64,000 bases of DNA from Euryodendron excelsum. Its lineage: Eukaryota > Streptophyta > Magnoliopsida > Ericales > Pentaphylacaceae. Positions 34,298-48,100 of the stretch are shown piece after piece (the first letter of the stretch is position 1; each line of letters starts with the position of its first letter). The notes beneath the pieces are model-generated. The model did not search any database, had not been told where the DNA came from, and worked only from the letters and a program-made list of their open reading frames with translations. Made by a program: the position numbers and the translations under genes. The DNA is taken from the NCBI GenBank assembly GCA_033060915.1, contig CM065394.1:24369501-24433500 (forward strand). Direction: 5' to 3'.

Positions 34298-37200
34298 CTA
34301 GTGGATCATGTGTTGTTGTTGCTGCACCACCAAGACAGATGCTCTACCCTTGAGATCCGATGAGGCAAGAATGTCTCCGATCACCCCCAACTCTGGAAAT
34401 TCACTCCATTCTTTTAGGCCTGATGTCTGTGGGAACTCAACATTTTTATGTCTCCCCACTATTATAAGGTCAAATTCATCTACCAACTCGCGGACTATCA
34501 ATGCAGTTTCAGGGCCATCTTTCACCACATCCTCCACATAAAGAACATTCTCGCAACTAGCATTATTAACATCATTCAACAATTCAGAGTTCAAAGCATC
34601 CTCTGCCTCGTTGGAAACTTCATTTATACTCGCAATGAAACGAACAACGGTTAGGCTAATGCTCGAGTTTCTAGCCATGCGTTTCGCGTAAATCAACGCC
34701 TCCCGGTCATCATTTCCTCCGAAGAAGATCAAGGCGACACGTTTTTGTTGCGATTGCGATGATAATTCGGCTGTCGGGTATTGTCCTTGTTGTCTGCCAC
34801 GGTCAACAAGGATCCCAACGGAGCAAGGAGCCATGTCAAGGATTTTTGCGTTGAGGGACCTCAGGCCGAAGTCTTCGGACTCAACGCAGCCACTAATAGC
34901 CCATTTCCGGTGAAATGGGATGATTATCAGGACTGCTGTTTTGTCAAGAGCAAGAGTGCATATATCTTCGTGCATTAACTTGAGCGGAGAGATTGCTGTG
35001 AAAGCCTCCGTGCATATGGTGCCGGGGTGTTGCCTCTCTTTCCGGCTAAAGGCAAAAATGACATCTTCAGAGTAGGAATGGTCAGGATTTTGCTGAATTT
35101 CGTGGGAGATGAAGAGGGGAGAGGCTCGGCCGCGTAGCTCAATAAGGTGAAGTACATAAACCATGATGGGGCTTTCTCTACTCGGACATGAGACATCTAG
35201 GAGGTTGACGAAAGCCGGGATATTATCCGGCCGGTGGACACACATAACTATCCTCGTCTCGTCATCGTGTTTAGAATGCATAATGTTTCTCTTTTGGTAG
35301 CCCGCGTATTTTCTAGACGGGTCATAGAGCTGTTTTACAAAGATTGGAATAAGCACTGCCGTCATTGCTGCGCTAATGACCAGCAACGAAAAGATCTCCT
35401 CGCTGAAAGCCTGCAACAAACATTTGGGGAGAAAATTTAAGAGAGAATGATGACAACACGTTAACTACATAGTCGAATAGGTAATTCTATGTACCCGATC
35501 ATCTCTGAAGATGCTGTAAAAGGCCATATGAACAACGCCTTTCGCGCTCATGATGAGGCCGAGGGCAAGAGCATCATTAAAGGGAACCCGACAAATCCAT
35601 GTGGGTATCACACAAGCAGCGACCTTCGCCAAGAAAGTAACAACCACCAAGATGACAGTAGAAATCGCGAAAGGGCTATGAGGATCTATGGATTGCAGAT
35701 TTGCCCTCAAGGCAATCAAGCTCATGAAAAGAGGCATAAACAAGCCAGAAACAAAGGAATCAAGTTTATCAGTCAATGCGGATCCCAACGGCGGTCCATC
35801 CGGTATAGCAAACCCGACGATAAAAGGCCCCAATATAGGAAAAGCGTCAATCCAATAAGTGAATGCAGCAGCCAGCAAAAGAACCAAAATGATGGAATTA
35901 ATGTACGAGTCCTTGACAGGCCTACCTTCCGGGGTTTGCTTGATAACCCATATCATTGCTGGCCGAATAATCACAACCACCACGAGTATAAAACAAATGG
36001 TTAATCCAATGTTCTGTAGTGTTCTTGATAAAGATTGGTGTTCATTGTAGGATTTGATCGTATTCATTATATACACAAGAGATACGGAGACTAGCTCGCT
36101 GCTGATGGCTGAAGAAGCCGCCAGTCGGCCAAGCTCTGAGTTGAGGATTTTGAGGTCCTTGAGGATCAAAGCGATGACCGGAAATGGGCTGAGAGAGTGT
36201 AACCCAACCACAAAGAAGAGACTTTTTTCTGAACCATCTTCATGTTTTAGGAACTTTTTTATTAGTAGTTGGGAGCTTGCTGTGCCAACCAAGAAAGGGA
36301 CCATGAGGGATAGAATGCCCACTGCAAAGGCCTTCTTTCCTGTTGTTTTGATCACTCCCAAATCTGTTTTTACTCCTATTAGAAACATGAAAAGCATGTA
36401 GCCAAACACTGTCAATGTGCCAATTACTCCTTGGGTGTCAATAGGAAACAATTGCTTCGTCCAATTTCGGAACTTTGTGGGTAGTGAAGGTCCAAGAATT
36501 ATGCCAGCCTAGCTCACAATAAGAGTGGGAAAAAAAAAAATTAAGTCAGCATCTTCCTAAAAGTTTTGATTTTGAACTATTCAACACAGCTACTACCCAA
36601 ATATAGAAAAAACAAGTAATCCAAGGATTGAAACTCCAATGTTTGGGGCTTTATTTGGGTGTTGACAACAAGATTTTTGTGAATCAAATCAGTCTTTGGA
36701 TCATGAATTTGGTGATGAAAAAGAAAAAGAAAACAAAAAATGAGAAAAAAAGAACCAAAATCTTATTTTATTTTCTTCTATTTTTCATTTCCTTTTTCTT
36801 TTTCTTTGATAAATTTAGATTCCAAACACAATATTACAAGTCAATTAACAATGATAATTAAATTTTCTGCCATCATCAGTCATACAGGTGATTCTCAATG
36901 AATTGAACTTTCTCAATTTCTCAATTGATATTTCGGTGCACAATGTAAAGTAGTTAAGCTTACCCAACGGTTAGAAACTCAGGTACATTACTCGTAATTA
37001 TATCTTTTTCTTTTTCATAAAAAAAATGCTCTACATAATCTCATTTATCACCACATTTTATCACTCCTAGATGCAAGTAAGTCTCACACGTATTTATTAT
37101 TATGAATCCCACTCCCTAGTGTCTTGAAGTAAAAAATTATTAGAAGAGATGGAATTTGGTATAATAGCAACATTAATCTCATTTTCTCATTCCTAAACAC

Positions 37201-38339
37201 AAAATGGTGAGACCCACATTACTGAATATGCAATGCTACACAATCAAAAAAACTCACACATACTATCACCAGAATGACATGACTAAAGAAAGTCAGTCAA
37301 TTTAAAGCAAAACATTATCATTTTACTGACATTTTCTATATAAATAGTTTGAAAGAATATGATTTTTCTTATTAAATATATGTGAGACCATTTATTTGTG
37401 TCTAGGTAAAAAAAATGTGGTGAGAAATATGATTGTGTAGTATTTTCCTGGATAGAAAAAACAGAACTAACTTAGTATTGGTTTTAGGGTCAACGATAAC
37501 TCTCTTTATGATAGTTATAGGATGAGTGAACTCTCTTATGAAATCTAGTCAGCTCTTTGCCATGAATAGTGATTGTTGAGAAAAGCGATATATTACATGG
37601 AAAAGCTAGGCTGTCATAACTCGCCAAAATTAACTTATGCCAACAGGTTATCGTCAAAAAGTAATTTTATACTACTAAAAAATTCATATGAAACTTATCA
37701 CTAGATGATATAATTAAATGAGAGTTATTTATTTTAAAATAAAATAAAACAACTCAACATGATAATACTTAATTACAAAAACTGCCACGTGATTTTGGTG
37801 ACATTTTCTATAAAAGAAATATTTCTGGAAAATAACATTTTCCCTCCCTCAAACAATGTTATTGTGGATGCCTTTGAACTTACGAACTCAATCATCGCGT
37901 GAGAATCACTCAATCAAATGCAAATTCAAGGCGTCTTCCATTTGTTTCTAGGAATTCGCGAAGAAAAGGAAAATGAAATGAAATTACTAAGCGCTTGAGA
38001 GATGCATGTAAAGTTTTCTTTTCTTTCTTTTGTTCCTTGTTAGAAATCTTGAAGTTCATGAACATGCTCATACCCAAAGGAGAAAGAAAAATGAAAAAAA
38101 AAAAGAGAACATACCATTATCTCAGAGAAAAGCTTGGGAATGCCTAGGCGCTTGAGAGGTAAATGGAGGAGGTGGGTGAGGGCAAAAATGATGACCATCT
38201 GCACCTCCATTGCCGGTACTGCATACGTGAATGGTTCTTTATCGTCCCAGAAGCCGACTGAATGAACCTTCGGAGGGAACCTAACACAAATGTCATGAGT
38301 ACTGTAAGAGCTTCTTTTGTAGAGGCTGTCATTGCTCAT
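34298..38339 (-). CDS. CHX-type cation/H+ exchanger copy D, intact
   Basis: Predicted monovalent cation (probably K+)/H+ exchanger of the plant CHX family, acting in plasma or endomembranes in ion and pH balance. Exons: 38115-38339 (75 codons), 35495-36508 (338 codons) and 34298-35410 (370 codons plus stop), with GT-AG introns of 1606 and 84 bp, both phase 0, giving 783 residues, the usual CHX length. The start is the ATG at 38339 (MSNDSLYKR). The N-terminal two thirds are strongly hydrophobic, with many membrane helices and blocks LFSEIM|AGIILGPS, LILKDLKILNSELGRLA, GFAIPDGPPLGSAL and LIMSAKGVVHMAFYSIFRDDR. Exon 3 encodes the cytosolic domain (ISPLKLMHEDICTLALDK, APCSVGILVDRG, FFGGNDDREALIYAKRMA, LIIVGRHKNVEFPQTSG). 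No lesion is seen. It is the only fully open copy of the array; its exact CHX subgroup was not determined. Confidence 0.95.
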
Positions 38340-41090
38340 TTTGGCTGTGCCGCTCCGGTGACTGCCCCTAGAGAGAGAACCGTCGTCGGAAAGAAAGTTT
38401 AGAGAGAGAAAGTGGGGGAGGGGTTGGAGGGCAGAGAGAGGTAAAGGGTAGAGTTAGGAGAATGGAAATGGAGGGAATGAAGTTCTTATTTTATCCAACA
38501 AGATTTGAAGGGGCAACAACACTATTTTATAAGAGTTGCCTAACTTTGAAACATGGTTACTATTTTTGGACTTGAATTGGATTAGTTCCAAGGCTCTTAT
38601 GCTATATATGGAGAGGATCTTTGTACATGTCGCATGACAGGTTGTATTACATATTTTTACGTACCAGCAAAGGAGAGAGATGTGGAAAGCTGTAGCGATA
38701 CCAGTTGTATATCTGGTGGTTGATGATCGTTTTGTTTTGATATATTTGTGATTCTTCTTTGCTGGTTAACATTAAGTAGCTCTTTCATTTAAGAGGGAAA
38801 TAAAAAATTCTATGAATAGTAGGGCTTTTTCTTGGGAGGTGGGAGGAATTAGTAGGATCATGCATGATTGGCAAATAGGCAGATTAGGATGAGTTGGGGT
38901 CAAATTATGGCAGGCTGGACCTTGAGCCTCGATCTGCGACTTGTTTAGTAAGAACTTTCTTTAACATGGATCCTCACGAATGATTGTTTCACTAGGTGTG
39001 GCCCAGTTCCTCTATATAAATCTCGAAGTTCCATATGCTATATCAACAATGTATGATGCTCCAATAAAGGTGTCCTATTTTGTGACATTTAACATAGGAA
39101 AAAAGCTTTCTTGAGCTCGAGCTCACATAGTTTCCCGTTAGTATGGGGTAGACATTGATTGGATCGAATCAGGTTTACACTAAAAAAATTTATAGGGTAT
39201 AAAATAAAAAATCAAGTCCACACAAAATAAAAACTAAATTTTCAAAACCCGTCCATTTAACCTACAAAAAAATTTAATAAATATGTTTTTCAAAAAGATT
39301 GTTAAATAATATAAAATCTAAAAACATAAATATATTAAAATATAAAAATATATTATTTTATACACATTTTAGGCTGGGCTGGGTAAGACTTCAAATATAA
39401 ATCTCAAGTCCGCTCATTAATCTAATCAAACCTAAAAAAATAGTAATTCCTATAAATGATGGACAGCCTTGGACAGGTCAAGTTGGCTATCAGACATGTG
39501 GCCACCACTACGCATTAGGCCATTTATTTTTAGATTTGATATTGGACATTAATCAATTCATGTGCCCTACAACTGGATTAGGCAGTGTATGATGATCCTT
39601 GTCAAACTTCTGTTTTAAAGTACAATCAGATCAAATCGCACGCATTGGTCAATGATAAGCCTTCTCTTTTCTTCGACCTAGTCCAAACATATTTAGTCTA
39701 GTAGTTTGATCAGTGCGTGTGGGCTCATTTCTATGTATTTTCTTCTATTTTTCATTTATGATATTGTCATATTAAGAGGAGAAGAAGATGATGGCGTGTA
39801 AAATATGATAAGAGCCATGAGCTCGCCCTCGTGTAGACTTGCTCTTTAATATATGTTTTTCGAGTTCTAAGAAAATCTTGAAGTAAATGTTTAACTTGCT
39901 TTAGGTCTTTCGAGGTTAAAATATGCCCATTTTTGTGTTCAAAAGCCAAACTCGAGCTTATTTATGTATGGTTTTATGGGCCGAACTTGCAGAAAAAGGC
40001 CTAAAGAAGTTGAAACAAGGATAAGGCATTGGTTTGATTGCGGAAATGAGCTAAAAGATGAATGAGACACAAGTTTGCAAGGCCTAATGGAACCTACGAG
40101 GAGATTCCTTGGGTTGCAGAGAGAGAACCAAATTTTGGGTTGAGAATGACCATTTAGACGTTAAAAGTGAAGAGAAAAATAGTAGTTTAAATTTTGGTAA
40201 CTAACTGATAGGCTGAACCAAGGCATTCTATAAGGCACTGGTCTACTTTGGGAGAGACTAATAAAGGTTGATTGAAGGCTGATAATGCTATAGAAAAGGC
40301 TGAATCTGTTAGGTTGGTCTATATGGAGGTTACTACTAAACAAAGATGGACTTTAAGCATTGGTTTTAGCCTTTAGGGCTTGGAAATCTCAAACTTTTGA
40401 GGCCATAGAGGCTTAAAATTGAGAAACTGAGTGAAGAAACTTAGAGGCCCCCACACGCGGGGGGGTGGGTTTGATGATGGTGGGGGAGAGGGGAAATCCT
40501 AGATTAAAGCCTAGTCCAGTTTGGATAATGGTAGTGATTTTCTATTTCCATTGAGGATGCTGAAGCTAGGAAAGAAAAGGAGCTTGACAGTTGTTCAGGA
40601 GTCACTTTGGAGTTTGGATATTAATAGGGTATATGATGATTGTTCCCTTCCAACCTAGCTCCTTTCCGCCCAACCAAACATTGCATAAGACACCTAGTTA
40701 ATGTCCAAAGGTATTTTCACTAAGAGTTCTTTTTTTTCTTATTTAAAGTATTGTTGTTAAAAGTGTCCAGGTCAACTTACGCACACCTCAACTATTCTCT
40801 TCTTCCAGTCCAATCAAAGGTAGATCTTCTACATCGTGACTAGGGTATTCATGATAAAACTAGAAATGAAATGTCCAATGCTGTATGGTTTTGGTCTTGA
40901 CATTCTAAGCATTGTTGAATAAAGAAGTAGGCCCTTACAAGAAGTAACATGTGTAGAACAACTAAATATAAATTGCTTATTATTATTCCCACAAGATAAA
41001 TACTGTGAAAGGTATTACAAGCTACCATTAATACATCATTTCAGAGGTTACATCACAACAAAACTAAGATTCTAGGATAGATCTATACCT
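38340..41090. other. intergenic DNA between CHX-D and the GH79 gene
   Basis: Starts with the CHX-D 5' leader region (GA-rich, 38390-38480). The rest shows no conserved coding frame. Around 40515-40690 a stretch bounded by GTCCAGTTTGGATAATGG and CCCAACCAAACATTGCATAAG looks like a small MITE-type element, but its ends were not confirmed. Confidence 0.55.
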
Positions 41091-41106
41091 ATATATATAT
41101 ATATAG
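41090..41106. repeat. (TA)n microsatellite
   Basis: Short TA run just downstream of the GH79 stop codon. Confidence 0.8.
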
Positions 41107-41139
41107 CAGACAACATCCTATGTGGTTTTTTTTAAAGAA

Positions 41140-42114
41140 TCACTTGCAACCAGAAGCATTGAAATTGGGAAACACTACAAACTTAATGGACAAAGGAGGA
41201 ACAGACATGCGAGAGTTTACATCAACAAGAACTGGTCTCAAACTTGGAATCTCTCCGCTGTCGGTAAGCTGTAATGGTTTTCCATTTAACAACATGGTTC
41301 TGCTTCGAAGGTCCCCATCTTTTGGGGTTAGACAATACTCTTCTCTGAAAGATGTATTGGCTGATGCTTTGCTTCCAACCCATGACAGAGTTCTCTTAAG
41401 ACCGTATGTGAAAGACTTTCCACCATTATTGGTCTTCTTTTTCGCATGTAAATCGATGTTCATACGATTTTGAACCATAATGTTGAACTGAGTCTGGTTG
41501 CTTAAATTTATCAGAAGCAAAGTTATACCAGCCTGGAACAAGATGACAGTGGTAAGCAATAAGGATAAAATTGAACATGACAAGATAGCAAAAATGTTGT
41601 CAACAAAAGGATTTAGTGAAGACAACTTTTTTCCAGAGACGCAGACGGACAAGGTATAGAATTCAATGTCTAGATGATAAGAATTAAGTCTCAAGGCATA
41701 ACGACTCAATCAATGTAATCCCTTTTTTTATTTTTTTATTTTTTTATTTTTTTGACAAGTAAAATTATATGATACCTGATATCAGCAATATATATTGAAA
41801 ATATATGTGAAGTAGATAAATATGGATAAACATTTCTCGCAGACTGGGCAGCAGGAACGTCCTTCTGCGTAGGTCCATGGAAATCTCTAATAGTATCCAC
41901 ATCTAAAGAGTCATTAAAATGGAGGGAACAAAAATAAGAAATATATTTTGCAGGTAATGTTAACAGATAAGAGTGGTTGAAGAAACATGTGGGATTTAAA
42001 TATTTTAACACGTGACAAACATGATATATTGCCACCTACATAGGGCAGTAGGCACTCCTGCGAACCATATTATAGGAAATCCTTATCCATAAATATTGGC
42101 TAAGCCAGGTTAGG

Positions 42115-42156
<42 letters not shown>

Positions 42157-45100
42157 GCGCTGTGGATGTCAGTGTAAGCCAGAAATATAGGGGAGGCAAA
42201 GACATGTTGCATGAGGTCTAACCACTTTGACTCAATACATGTTCGAAAACTAAAGATCTGTTGTAACCAGACCCTATAGTATATTCTAATGGAAGAATCC
42301 CACAGAATAGTAATAATAATAATAATAATTAGGCAGGTATATAATAATTATTATTATAATAATAATGATATATTAAACAATTAGACAACAATAATCTAAA
42401 CAACAAAGCAATAATAAAACAAATGAAACAAGAAGAAAATGAAAAGGACAATTGATTTTATTGCTAGGAGAAATCTTTTACAAAGAGGGTACAAGAGGGA
42501 AGACAAAGGGAAGAGTAAAATACGCGGTGCCTTCAACAAGGGTGAAGGATCCCTTAAATAAAGAAAATATTGTTCTGGATACCAAAGGAAATTTACAAGT
42601 CCAGAATAAAAAAAAATAACTAAAAAGTAATATTACATCACATGGAGTGTGTCCTAGGTAGTGGAGTCGGTCGGCCATATGAAGCATCTGATTGAGTGTC
42701 CTTATGAAGGACAATGAAAGACATAAAGTTTGTCTTTTAGTAAAATAATTTGTTTAACTAAAAGACAACAATTTGTCTTTCAAAACAAAGGTTTGGTGTA
42801 TGAATTCATTGGAATTTATTTGGCCATATAAGACCATTTACCTAGGTGAAAACTCTTTTTCCCACGGTAAAATATTTTTGCCATATAAAGACAAAAGAGA
42901 TTGTATTATTTAATGTCTACTTTATTAAAATATACAAGACAACTTCAATCAAGTTGCCTTTTCTTTGCCAGTCTTGTCACCTTGAGAGGAATGAGATCTG
43001 GCTTTGTCTACTTATGCGCATTTTGCTCAAAATATTCAAGCATAGCATCAAATAAATCTGCAAGAGTAGAACCACGATTTTGGTGAAATGTATCCTCAAT
43101 TGGATCTTGGGATTCGGCAGCTAAACAAATGTTCTGAGAAGAACTATAGAAAACTATTTCTTTATCATCATCATCTTCATCAGAAGAGTCATTTTGAAAA
43201 GTTGATAAGAATTCTTCTTTCAACTGCCGCATGCATTCATACATAATTTCTTTCTCCATAATAAGAGGATTTTTCCATCTTTAAGAAACATCTTATTTTA
43301 TCTAATTTGTTTGAATAGGAGGAATTAGAATGAGGAGAAGATACCCTCTTTTAACTCAGCCTCTTTCTGATAAGACTGAATTATAGCAGTCATATCTACT
43401 AAGGTTTTATCTAACTCTTTGTTGAATCCTTCCCAATATCAAACATGAAACAGCCGGTGAAGACAAAAAAATTATCTTGGTCATTTTTTAAAATAGGAGC
43501 CCATTTTCAAATCCGAAGAATACCGAATTCGGTAAAGAAATATATGATATTGGAGCCTTCAATATATTATTGAGGATCAGCACTAAATATCTTTGGTGTA
43601 TAAGAATTCCAATAACCATATTGTTCTTGGAGAGATTCAGTTAAGATCTAAAAATGTGGACCAAATTTTTTCCACCATTGGTGAGGTTCAGTGTAATTAT
43701 GTGTTTTTTGTATATTATTTCTTAATGTAATCTTCATGTCCAATGATTATACTGCTTCACTTTTCCTGTTGTTTATTTAGATAAATAGAACATCACTCAA
43801 GTCACACTAGTTTGTTTATCCTCTATTTTCCAGAATAGGAATGACGGATTAACTGTAAGACGTTGACAAATGTGTTTATTTTAAATTTATAATAGAAATT
43901 GGAATGAAGCACTAGAATAATTGGACATTTGGAATACATAAGGAAATAAACTGTAAGAGCACATAACTATCAACAATGTTTATTCATACGTATTCTTCAT
44001 CTTCTCATAAGAAGATGATTAAAGGAGCTGAGTTACAAGAGTACTCAGACCAATTAGAATTACTCAACAAGTGGGTTATACCTACTATAAAATCCTTTAC
44101 TATCTATAAGATAGGAACTTTTGGATTACCAGGGTTAAAAACTGTTAAAACCCTTGAAGATACTATAAGTCTAGATTCTGTAGAACAGACTATCCAACTA
44201 TTGGAAAGTCAAGATATTACTAGATATCAGAATAAATATAAATTATTCATATTAGACTAATTCAAGTTGCTTTCAAACCCTTAACATTAAGTAGTTTACT
44301 AGCTAGTTTCTTAATTGTTCTACGAGATGCTAGATGTTTAGACTGAAAATCTTCCCTCATGAAAATTATGCAATCAAGTGTTACACATGGTCTGATATAT
44401 TTCAATGTATATCCTAATCTTAAATTATCATTGACAGATACTAATCTGTTGACAAGTCTCTTTATGAAACTCCATGGTTATAATTTAAAACCAGGATCTA
44501 AACCATTATGTCTCAGTTATACAATTTATTATAAGGTTTTGCATACCTTAACCTCTAATTGTCGACAACTTAGTTCTACTAGTAATACGGTTATCATTGA
44601 GACAAATTTACTCAGTTCTAATGTGGCTACTAATCCAATGATTAGTTAGGATGAAATTTAATTCTCTGAAACATGGCAGCTTCAACAAGTTCCACTTGCT
44701 CCTATAATTCAAGAAGAATTAGAACAGATCACTCAAACTCCTGAAGGAGACATTAAAGTAAGATTTACTTCTGGCACCACTAGATTGTCTAGATTTGAAT
44801 CTTCCAGATCTGCATCATCTAGATCAATGATTCCACCATATAAGGTTTTTATACCTGCAACAAGAGTTTTGACATCAAAAATCCCAGATGACGTGGAAAC
44901 AGTCAAAATTTCTAACCAACAAATTCCTCATGGTATATATCAGGAGAAGACTACTACCTCTTCAGTAGGCATACCTACTGCCTTTGAAATAGATTTCCGT
45001 CTTTAATGGATTTAAGTCTAGGGAGTCAAACTTGAAAAGCCCTTAATAAGAAGTTTTTCCAACACTAATATGCACCATTTAAAGAATGGTACTTCTCAAC

Positions 45101-48100
45101 TTTCAATTCTATTGAATTAGAAAGTTACAAAGACAAATATTATCAACATTCGACTGTAACAACCATTTGTTCCATGGTTTCTTAGTCAATATGGAAAACC
45201 GATCAAGGATCTGTTATTCATTCTATATTTCCTCCTACAAAACCTATTCAAGTAAATAGTTCTTCTTCTTCCCAAACTTTAGAAGCCAATGCTTATGTTA
45301 AACTTCCAGCAGTTGAAATGCTTAATATCTTTGTTACCCGAATTCAGGTATAGGTGTCAGGTGCGGGTACATGTCTAAGTGTCAGATCCATCTAATTCTC
45401 ATGTCCAAGAACACTTGGACATGGCTAAATTTCATATTTTTTAATTTTTTTTATTTATTTATTTAAGGTAAAATGATGTTTACAAACTAACATATAGCAT
45501 TTTATGCTTAAAATAAAAGTCTTATGCATAGATTTATAACAAATTCAATTATTGATACATACTTCTTGAATGCATATCCAACTAGCGACATCGGACACAT
45601 ATCCCATACTCTAGTCCGAGTGTCGAGTATCCGACACGGGTATTTCCTAAATTTAGAAGAGTTCAGGTAACATAAGTAATATTACCATGAAGGAGCTTAA
45701 TAAAGCGTTTAAACAAAATAACTAAACAAATTTGTATTTACAAACCATAGGACAACAATTAGTTCATCTAGATGAAAAACTAGAAAAGATTTATACTAAA
45801 CTTCATCATATGAAGAATAATTAGGAAATAAAGCCCTCCACAGTGGCTAAAGCTACCATTCAACCTCCTATGGAAATAAATGGTATCAAATTAGAATCCA
45901 CTATTGAATTTGTTTCCATATTAGAAGACAAATTAAACTCTTTGAATACTCATACTCTTTTTAAAATTAGTTTCAATCCAGATGAATAAATTCACACTTT
46001 AGAATCTAAAATCAATAAAATTGATGCTAAGCCTCGAAGCTTAGAACACTATTACTATAAGAGACGCACACCTCAAGATGTTCTTTTTGAAGAAAATGAT
46101 AATTTTATTCAAAATAACTATCAAGGCCGTTCCATTTATGAATGGAATTTAGATAGACTTGCAAATAAGCAAATCTATGATATGATAAATAGAATGATTA
46201 TGTATTCTACTGTCTGTAAACAACAAAATAATAGTGATAAAACTATTGCACAAATGATAATTTGTGGCTTCACAGGCACCCTTAAAGGCTGGTGGGATAA
46301 CTATTTATCCCCTATTGCTTGTTCTGAAATAATAAATTCTGTAAAACAGGAATTAGTTCCTACACCTATTAATCCTAATGCGAGCACTATCAAAGAAGAT
46401 GCAGTTTATACACTGTGTTTGGCCATATGTGAACATTTTACTGGCCGATATTCTAGTAATAATAAGAACATTGGGACTCTTTTACAAAATCTTCGATGTC
46501 CTATCCTTACCCATTGTAGATGGTATGAGGAAGTTTTCCTAAACAGAGTTATGCAACTTCTTGATGCTAATAGTGAACATTGGAAGTCCAACTTTATTAA
46601 TGGTGTTCCTTATCTTTTTGTTGAAAGAGTTAAGAAAACTCTTCGAGATAAAAATAATGGTATCTTTTTTCCCTACCAAAATTATACTTTTGGAAGTTTA
46701 ATTGATACCTGTATTTGGGAAGCATTAGCCTTATGCAATGCCATTGAGCTCAAGAGGCAGTTAAAGAAACAACAACTCACAGAGAGAACTCAATTAGGAG
46801 ATTTCTGTGATAATTTTTGTATGGATATATCCAAACCCCCACAGGATCGTCATACTAGATCACGTGGTAAGAATAAATATTCTTCTAAACATAAATCTTC
46901 TTATAAAAAAAAAAAGAAGCTTACTACAGAAGGTTCCACTTCTAGTCAATCTTCTAAAAAGTTTATTAGAAGCAATTCTTCGAAAAAACAACTTACTTCT
47001 TTCAAAAGAGAAATTAAGTGTTGAAAGAGTGAAAAAATTGACCACTATTCTAATAAATGCTTGACAAAAAAGAAGTTGAATGAACTTCAAATTGATCAAC
47101 AGCTAAAAGATACTTTAGCTACACTTCTTAATAGTGGAAGTGAGGCTAATGAACCAGATCAAGACTCTAATAATGAGTCTGAAGAGTCTGGTGACATTCA
47201 GGAAATAGAAGAAGACATTTCCTCCAGGAAACCAGAACTTAAAAATTCAAGTTATTGTCAAGGCACCTGTAGTAATTACTACAAAATCATTGTTGATATG
47301 CATGGTTTGAGTATTAATATACTTACTCAGGATCAAGAAGTAATTATCAAAATTCTAGATCAAAATCCTGATAGCACGACTAAAGCCCAGATGATTAAAA
47401 ATTATCTGAAACAGGCAAAACAGGAAGATAAGCCTGATATTACAAATGTATATAGTATGACTGAAGTTATGAAAAGACTTCAGAAACCTAAGGATAAACC
47501 TGTCACTTTACAAGATTTAAGGATTGAAATTAATCAGTTAAAAGAAGAAATTAAATTCCTTAAATAAGATAATCAAACTCTAAAAACTAGAGTTAGTAAA
47601 CTAGAATTAAGAAATCAAGCTTCAAGTTTGGTCTCTAAGATAAAACCTAACTATTCCACAATATTTGGAAATATTAAATGAAGTAACTTCTCAAAAGTGG
47701 TTTATAACGATCACATTAATCATTCATAATGAAATACTGCTTGAAAATTTAATTGCTCTTGTTGATAGTAGTGCAGATTTGAATTGTGTCCAAGCAGGTT
47801 TAATACCCACTAAATGTTTTGAAAAAACAAAACATTCTTTGATAACTGCTAGTGGTAATAAACTACAAATTTAATATAAGATTATTGATACTTACATATG
47901 TAACGACGATGCTAGCATCCCATCTACATTTTTGCTTGTGAAAAATTTACAACATCATTTTATATTTGGTACTCTATTTCTTAATGATTTAATGCCTCTA
48001 AAAAATTGATTCAATAGGTATTTACACTAATTTAAATAATCAACATATTGTGTTTCAGTTTATAACTGATCCTCAAACACAATTCTTAAATGAAAAAGGA

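Larger units (their letters stand above)
42330..43700 (-). repeat. inverted copy of the viral 3' ORF and promoter region
   Basis: This is the reverse complement of about 50300-51660 with moderate divergence. It includes the end of the second viral ORF, a small acidic ORF (43008-43259, minus), a TATA-like CTTTATTTAAGGG (42551-42563) and AATAAA (42457-42462). All of these run on the minus strand, the same direction as the host GH79 gene. Confidence 0.85.

Noticed and set aside
39767..40343. Short minus-strand open frames between CHX-D and the GH79 gene
   Set aside because: No domain, no splice support, ordinary AT-rich intergenic DNA.
40441..40500. CCCCACACGCGGGGGGGTGGG G-rich run as a possible G-quadruplex or regulatory site
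   Set aside because: Single short G-run cluster without four regular G-tracts and without nearby gene evidence.
40515..40690. Possible MITE with CCAGTTTGG and CCAACCAAAC ends
   Set aside because: The ends are only loosely complementary and no target duplication could be identified.
41140..41709. The whole 189-codon open frame at the GH79 3' end as a separate gene
   Set aside because: Only the part after the AG acceptor at 41533-41534 matches the GH79 family, and it joins in phase to exon 8. The upstream part is intron that happens to be open.
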